This document shows, piece after piece, positions 60,667 through 64,000 of a stretch of 64,000 bases of DNA. The stretch's first letter is position 1; each line of letters begins with the position of its first letter. The notes under the pieces were generated by a model. The model ran no database searches. It saw only the letters and a program-made list of their open reading frames with translations, and was not told where the DNA came from. Source of the stretch: Tridacna crocea (lineage: Eukaryota; Mollusca; Bivalvia; Cardiida; Cardiidae); contig OX031065.1 in assembly GCA_943736015.1 (NCBI GenBank), positions 2,239,501 to 2,303,500 of the forward strand, in the 5' to 3' direction. The translations under genes were made by a program, and so were the position numbers.

Positions 60667-61119
60667 TTAACCCTTTCCCAAACAAGCCCTGGTTTTTACG
60701 TGTCTGCAGTAAAAGACTTTTGAAAACACTGTGGGAAAAGGAGAAATTGCTCATAACGAGCAATTTCTCCTTTTCCCACAGTGTTTTCTACCATTTTTGA
60801 GAACTTTCTGACATTTTCTCCAAATCTAGAATTGTTGTCTGCAAACTCTTTTGGTTTGGAAGAGTCCAAATTTTGTCGTTTGGGAAAGGGTTAACCCTTT
60901 CCCAAATAATTCCTGGTTTTTAGGACCCTGAGGTAGAAGCCTTTTGAAAACATTGTGGAAAAAGGAGAAAATGCTGGTAACCAGCATTTTCTCCTTTTTC
61001 CACAATGTTTTCTACCCTGCTGGAAACAAATTTCAATTTTTGAGTAACATTTAATTTGTCGTCTGCAAGTGCTTTCAATTTGGACCAGTCTAAAATTTTG
61101 TCATTTGGTAATGAGTTAA
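60667..61119 (+). mobile_element. Two TTAA MITEs in tandem sharing one TTAA
   Basis: The first copy spans 60667-60894 (TTAACCCTTTCCCAAACAAG to TTTGGGAAAGGGTTAA), and the second starts on that same TTAA at 60891 and runs to 61119 (GGTAATGAGTTAA). The hairpins differ: ATTGCTC/GAGCAAT in the first, AATGCTGG/CCAGCATT in the second. One copy evidently inserted into the terminal TTAA of the other. Confidence 0.9.
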
Positions 61120-61154
61120 ATAACATATGGTCATATTGACAATAATTCCCATAC

Positions 61155-61335
61155 TTTTAAGAGTAGGTCATGTTAGAAACGAAATAATCTTCTTTCTATC
61201 ATGCTTTATGGTTCATTTAATCATGTTGTGGGTTATGAGGAGCAATGACTAAACAAACCAATTGCCCATGCGGATTACCTATTGTGTATAACTCACAATT
61301 GTGGTTTGTTGAATGACAAACCACAATAGAAATAA
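61155..61335. repeat. Inverted-repeat element, copy 2
   Basis: CATTTAATCATGTTGTGGGT and CTCACAATTGTGGTTTGTTG with the same middle (TTATGAGGAGCAAT) as 58940-59110. Confidence 0.6.
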
Positions 61336-61673
61336 AATATTCCTTAAATAAGATATGATCATTTTGACAATAATTCACATTCTTTTAAATAGCACAATTC
61401 AAATTTTAAGTATTTTAACACATGCATTATTTACTTTTGCTAATTATTGGGCCTTTAACCCTTTACCTGATTTGCCAAGTTGAGGCTTTTCCATTTCAGC
61501 AGCAAACAAGCAATTTCGTTGAAATGATATCCCCCGCCGAAAAAGACCTTTTTTGATACAAACGTATAGGAGGTATTCTGTTTTGCATGTACATGTGGCC
61601 TTTTTGTTATTGGTCCATGAAGAAATTATACGTTAAGCTCCCTTGTTCCATGGCACAGGATTTCATTAGATAA

Positions 61674-63050
61674 AAGAAGAGCCGTCAGAGACGGGTTATG
61701 CTCCCCGAACGAGTGCTTGTCATAAAATATATGAAATTGAAAAAAATTCACTTCGTTTATGCTAAAAGAACCTGTTCATGCCCCCCAAAATTTGAAGTGA
61801 AAAGGCAATTACTATCTTGGAGATAGCCAACACAAACTTGTAGAGGACAATAAGCCCCCTTTAAGCCCCCTTTTCCCATAAGACAATATTGGATCATTGA
61901 AATAAAAACAACGGGTGTGTGATTTGTGGCATTTTTAAATAATAATTCAAAATTCGAAATTTCATAAAATTTTGAGCAGTCATGTAGTAAATATTACATA
62001 AAACAATTTTTTACATGAAGCCCCCTTTTCCCGAGACGCAGCCTGAAATTGAGAAACAGGAAGAGAGGTACCTGGGCAACGTTCCAACAAGTTCAGATTT
62101 GAAATTTAACAAAGTTTTGAGCACCGATAAAGGAGATATAAGTGAAAAACAATTTTTTCCATGAAGTCGCCTTTTTCCGAGATGCAGCCTCAATTTGAGA
62201 AAGCAGGAAAGACATATTTGCGCATTAATAATTAATAGATTGAAAAAAACAAAGGGCACATGTTGAAACTTGTAGAAAAAGATAGAACCATGAAATTTCA
62301 TGAAATTTTGACAAAAACTGAACAAGATATAAGTAAAAATTGCAATTTTGCATTAGGGCCCCTTTTTCCTTGTCATTATCCAAGGAACCCCCTTTTTCCA
62401 TGACAGAGGGTCAAATTGAAAAACACATAGATAAAGAAACAAGAGCACATGGTGAAACTTTGAAAAAACAATATAACCATGGAGTTTAATGAAATTTTGA
62501 ACAAAACTGAATGAAATATTAGTAAAAATTTAAATTTTGCAAGAAACCCCCTTTTTCCATGACAGAACGTCAACTTAAAAAACGTCCAGATTAAAAATAA
62601 CAAGGGCACATGCTAAAACTTTCCATAAACAATATAACCATAAAGTTTCATGATATTCTGACAAAAACTGAATGAGATATTGGTAAAAATTGCAATTTTG
62701 CATTAAGCCCCTTTTTTCCATGACACGGGGTCAAATTGAAAATCAAGGAAAGATACGTCGGCGCCTTACCCCAAGGAATTCATATATGAAGTTTTATCCA
62801 ATTTGGTCCAGGGGTTGTGGAGAAATCGAGTTTTGAAGAGAAGACTCCAAACATTGAAAGTGTACTTCAGTGTAACTTAAGTGAAACTTAAAATCGCTCT
62901 CAGTCGGCCATTTTGCATCAAATCAAAAAAACAAAAAAAGTGTCTCGGGAGAATGGGTCATTGTATATGTATATAAAGTTTCACGAAATTCCGTCCAATG
63001 GTATTGGAGATATTTGCCGGGACGGACACACGGACAGACCAACCTAATAG
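61674..63050 (+). mobile_element. Helitron-like element H17, sister of H6
   Basis: Left end AGAGACGGGTTATGCTCCCC then GAACGAGTGCTTGTCAT, as in H6 but with the CTCCCC that pairs with H6's right end. About five units with CATGAAGCCCCCTTTTCC or CCCCCTTTTTCCATGACA follow. Near the end GACGGACACACGGACAG matches the tracts before other right ends, but the hairpin is missing. Confidence 0.6.
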
Positions 63051-63471
63051 TGTTAAGGTGGTAAATACATTATGTGGAAAAAAATGTCCTTCTTTATGTT
63101 TTAACAAAAATGGTACCAACATTAGGGGTTTATGGGGTTTTATGGTTTACGGGGTTTGATGTCCAAGATAAGGTGTAAAGCTGTACTGTCCATGCTTTCG
63201 TTTTCACAGCTGAATTCTTGTTATGAATATCAGTAAGTATATCAAAAAAACACTTGAGCCATCACATGATCATAATTACATAGAATCCATTTTAACTTAA
63301 AATCAACAGAATCTTGAGGGACACTGGTCCTTTAACTTACATAAAATTGACCAATAGCGAAAATTTTCGGCCTAGGTCGGCCTGTGCAGGTTGATCTTGG
63401 TCGATATATTTCAAATTTGCATCAAGCCCCCTTTTAACAGAGCATGGCTCACTTTTATGTGGAAATGTATT

Positions 63472-63695
63472 TTAACCCTTTACCAAACAATCCCTGGTTT
63501 TTACGGCCCTGAGACAGAAGCGTTTTGAAAACATGGTGGGAAAAGAAGAAAATGCTGGTTACCAGCATTTTCTCCTTTTCCCACAATGTTTTCTACCCTG
63601 CTGGAAACAAATTTCAGTTTTTGAGTTACGTTTGTCATCTACAAGTGCTTTCAATTTGGACTAGTCTAAAATTTTGTCGTTTGGTAAAGAGTTAA
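63472..63695 (+). mobile_element. TTAA-type palindromic MITE, full length
   Basis: TTAACCCTTTACCAAACAAT to GTTTGGTAAAGAGTTAA with the common palindrome. Another copy appears to begin at the very end of the window (GGAAAAGGAGAAATTGCTTG at about 63978-63997), cut by the edge. Confidence 0.85.
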
Positions 63696-64000
63696 GCTAA
63701 AATAAATACATGCTCATATCAGATGAGCTTGTTGATTAACTAGAATAAAACAACTTGGGTAATTAATAAAACAACTTGGATAGTTCATTAACAAACTATT
63801 TATTGAAAATTACTAGTTATTTCTTCAAACAAATTCATAAAAAAAAAAGATCTTTCATTAATCGTCTCCGTGAAATAACAATTTTCAGATCTTTCAATTT
63901 AAAAACTAAGTGCAGAAATGTTTTCAAAACTGGGACAAATGTGTGAAATGACAGTCAAATTTGAGCAAACAAATGTAGGAAAAGGAGAAATTGCTTGTTT

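Overview
The window is eukaryotic nuclear DNA: AT-rich, with spliced genes using GT-AG introns, large introns packed with interspersed repeats, and tRNA-derived SINE copies. Gene content (a TRIM/NHL-type beta-propeller protein and MCM4) and repeat style (elements with 100-170 bp internal tandem units, (ACGG)n tracts and a terminal hairpin followed by GAGCTAAAAA) suggest a marine mollusc, most likely a bivalve. The species cannot be named from sequence alone.

Two protein-coding genes converge. At 2-904 (+) lies the 3' end of a TRIM-like gene encoding the C-terminal beta-propeller. From 6895 to 56823 (-) run 13 coding exons of MCM4, a subunit of the replicative helicase. They give 738 codons in one open frame with consistent splice phases, from just before the conserved N-terminal domain to the stop codon. 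The N-terminal regulatory tail must be encoded beyond base 64000 or was not recognised. One MCM4 intron (25264-56616) is 31.4 kb.

Nearly everything else is mobile DNA. (1) A roughly 228 bp MITE family has TTAA target duplications, CCC/GGG ends and a long internal palindrome, with more than 20 copies; two copies nested in other repeats and one tandem pair sharing a TTAA support the target site. (2) A superfamily of 0.5-2.5 kb non-coding elements shows short complementary sequences near the two ends, a 3' hairpin and internal tandem arrays. Its subfamilies have different but matched end sequences. This resembles non-autonomous Helitron-like (Helentron/HINE/pearl-type) elements. (3) There are tRNA-SINEs, a Mutator-like foldback with 60 bp perfect inverted repeats and a near-perfect 9 bp target duplication, a possible 3.9 kb hAT element with a 6 bp duplication, a broken Harbinger/IS5-type (DDE_Tnp_4) transposase, a scrap of LINE endonuclease, and several tandem repeats.

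Layout: 0-0.9 kb TRIM-like end; 0.9-6.9 kb convergent intergenic repeats; 6.9-25.3 kb twelve MCM4 exons with repeat-filled introns; 25.3-56.6 kb the giant intron with nested transposons; 56.6-56.8 kb the thirteenth (most 5') exon found; 56.8-64 kb upstream intron or 5' flank, all repeats. No genuine tRNA, rRNA or CRISPR array was seen.
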